DNA from: Dehalococcoidia bacterium UBA2158
GTDB lineage: Bacteria; Chloroflexota; Dehalococcoidia; Lucifugimonadales; UBA3495
DNA length: 20,855 nt
Reading direction: 5' to 3'
Assembly: GCA_002328185.1 (NCBI GenBank)
Contig: DCWQ01000035.1
Location: 96,510 to 117,364 of the forward strand
Shown here: in pieces, positions 20,701 through 20,855 of the stretch
Layout of the letters: each line of letters begins with the position of its first letter
Numbering within the stretch: position 1 is the first letter of the stretch
The notes under the pieces: generated by a model
What the model was told of the DNA's origin: nothing
The model's input: the letters and a program-made list of their open reading frames with translations, nothing else
Database searches by the model: none
Translations under genes and position numbers: made by a program

Positions 20701-20855
20701 TTGACCTCTTTTTTCGGGGGGCCGTTGATTATGGACAAATGAGCTCACGTTAGAACCAGCCCACTTGTTCAAGATTGCCACGTCCCGGGCGGATAGCGGG
20801 ATGGTTCTAACAAAACAGAGGCCCCAGTCTCAAAATGAGACTGGGGCCTCTGTTT
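20701..20855 (+). ncRNA. Candidate small RNA or leader: long inverted-repeat stem running into a terminator
   Basis: The 222 bases after the thiolase-like gene have no gene. They contain TTGACC (20701-20706, -35-like) with weak -10-like sequence around 20725-20732. A perfect 10-base inverted repeat follows: GTTAGAACCA (20749-20758) with TGGTTCTAAC (20802-20811). After one mismatched position three more pairs (CCC/GGG) extend it, enclosing about 35 bases. The terminator hairpin starts two bases later. A short structured transcript ending at the terminator, or an attenuation leader of a gene beyond the edge, would explain the arrangement. I recognise no known RNA family. Confidence 0.35.
20813..20855. 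terminator. Perfect 20-bp terminator hairpin at the right edge
   Basis: The arm starting AAACAGAGGCCCCAG (20813-20832) pairs perfectly with its complement at 20836-20855, leaving a three-base AAA loop. The A-rich start and T-rich end (TGTTT at the edge) fit a bidirectional intrinsic terminator; the full T run may continue outside the window. It would end transcription of the 17492-20633 run and possibly of a convergent gene to the right. Confidence 0.88.

Noticed and set aside
1..20855. CRISPR arrays, insertion sequences, prophage or att sites
   Set aside because: No regularly spaced direct repeats, transposase, integrase or phage structural genes were seen. The inverted repeats found are isolated and intergenic.

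Overview
The window reads as a piece of a moderately GC-rich bacterial chromosome packed with small-molecule catabolic enzymes. The mix is two luciferase-like flavin/F420 monooxygenases, MmgE/PrpD, an amidase with a GatC-like partner, an N-acyl-D-amino-acid deacylase next to M20 and DUF1028 genes, a GH43-like propeller, and a thiolase-like/DUF35 pair. This resembles gene content known from SAR202-type Chloroflexota and other oligotrophs that oxidise dissolved organic matter. That assignment is an inference: there is no rRNA or other phylogenetic marker here. I found no tRNA, rRNA, CRISPR array, transposase, phage or plasmid gene.

Layout. 1-539 (-): N-terminal half of a SAM-dependent methyltransferase, cut by the window edge. 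592-1209 (+): decayed relic of a branched-chain-type ABC substrate-binding protein, followed by a strong terminator (1241-1277). 1371-2516 (+): luciferase-like monooxygenase. 2536-6377 (-): a four-gene run read leftwards (DinB-like, GH43-like propeller, MmgE/PrpD, alpha/beta hydrolase). 6523-12099 (+): a six-gene run (GatC-like small protein, amidase, KANL3/Tex30-type hydrolase, lactonase-type propeller, second luciferase-like oxidoreductase, Gfo/Idh/MocA oxidoreductase). 12096-16249 (-): a four-gene run read leftwards (SnoaL-like, N-acyl-D-amino-acid deacylase, M20, DUF1028); its end overlaps the preceding + run by the four bases CTAG. 16426-17283 (-): an esterase-like alpha/beta hydrolase. 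17492-20633 (+): a small alpha/beta-barrel-like protein, an FAH-family protein, a DUF35 Zn-ribbon/OB protein and a thiolase-like protein. 20634-20855: noncoding, with an inverted-repeat structure running directly into a perfect 20-bp terminator hairpin.

How the genes may work together (inference). Monooxygenases could insert oxygen, giving esters or lactones, and the several alpha/beta hydrolases and the lactonase-type propeller could open them. The amidase with its GatC-like partner and the deacylase/M20/DUF1028 set point to C-N bond hydrolysis of acylated amino compounds. The FAH/DUF35/thiolase-like set points to C-C bond cleavage, probably of a retro-aldol kind because the thiolase-like protein lacks the usual nucleophilic cysteine.

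Several family members have changes at normally conserved active-site positions: M20 (Asp to Asn, Glu to Gly), FAH (Glu to Gln), deacylase (Cys to Asp) and thiolase-like (no Cys). These make exact substrates uncertain and are the most useful leads. I saw no clearly new defence or mobile system. The best candidates for something undescribed are the small-RNA/leader-like structure at the right edge, the shared TGTAGA-type inverted repeats, and the variant enzyme clusters.
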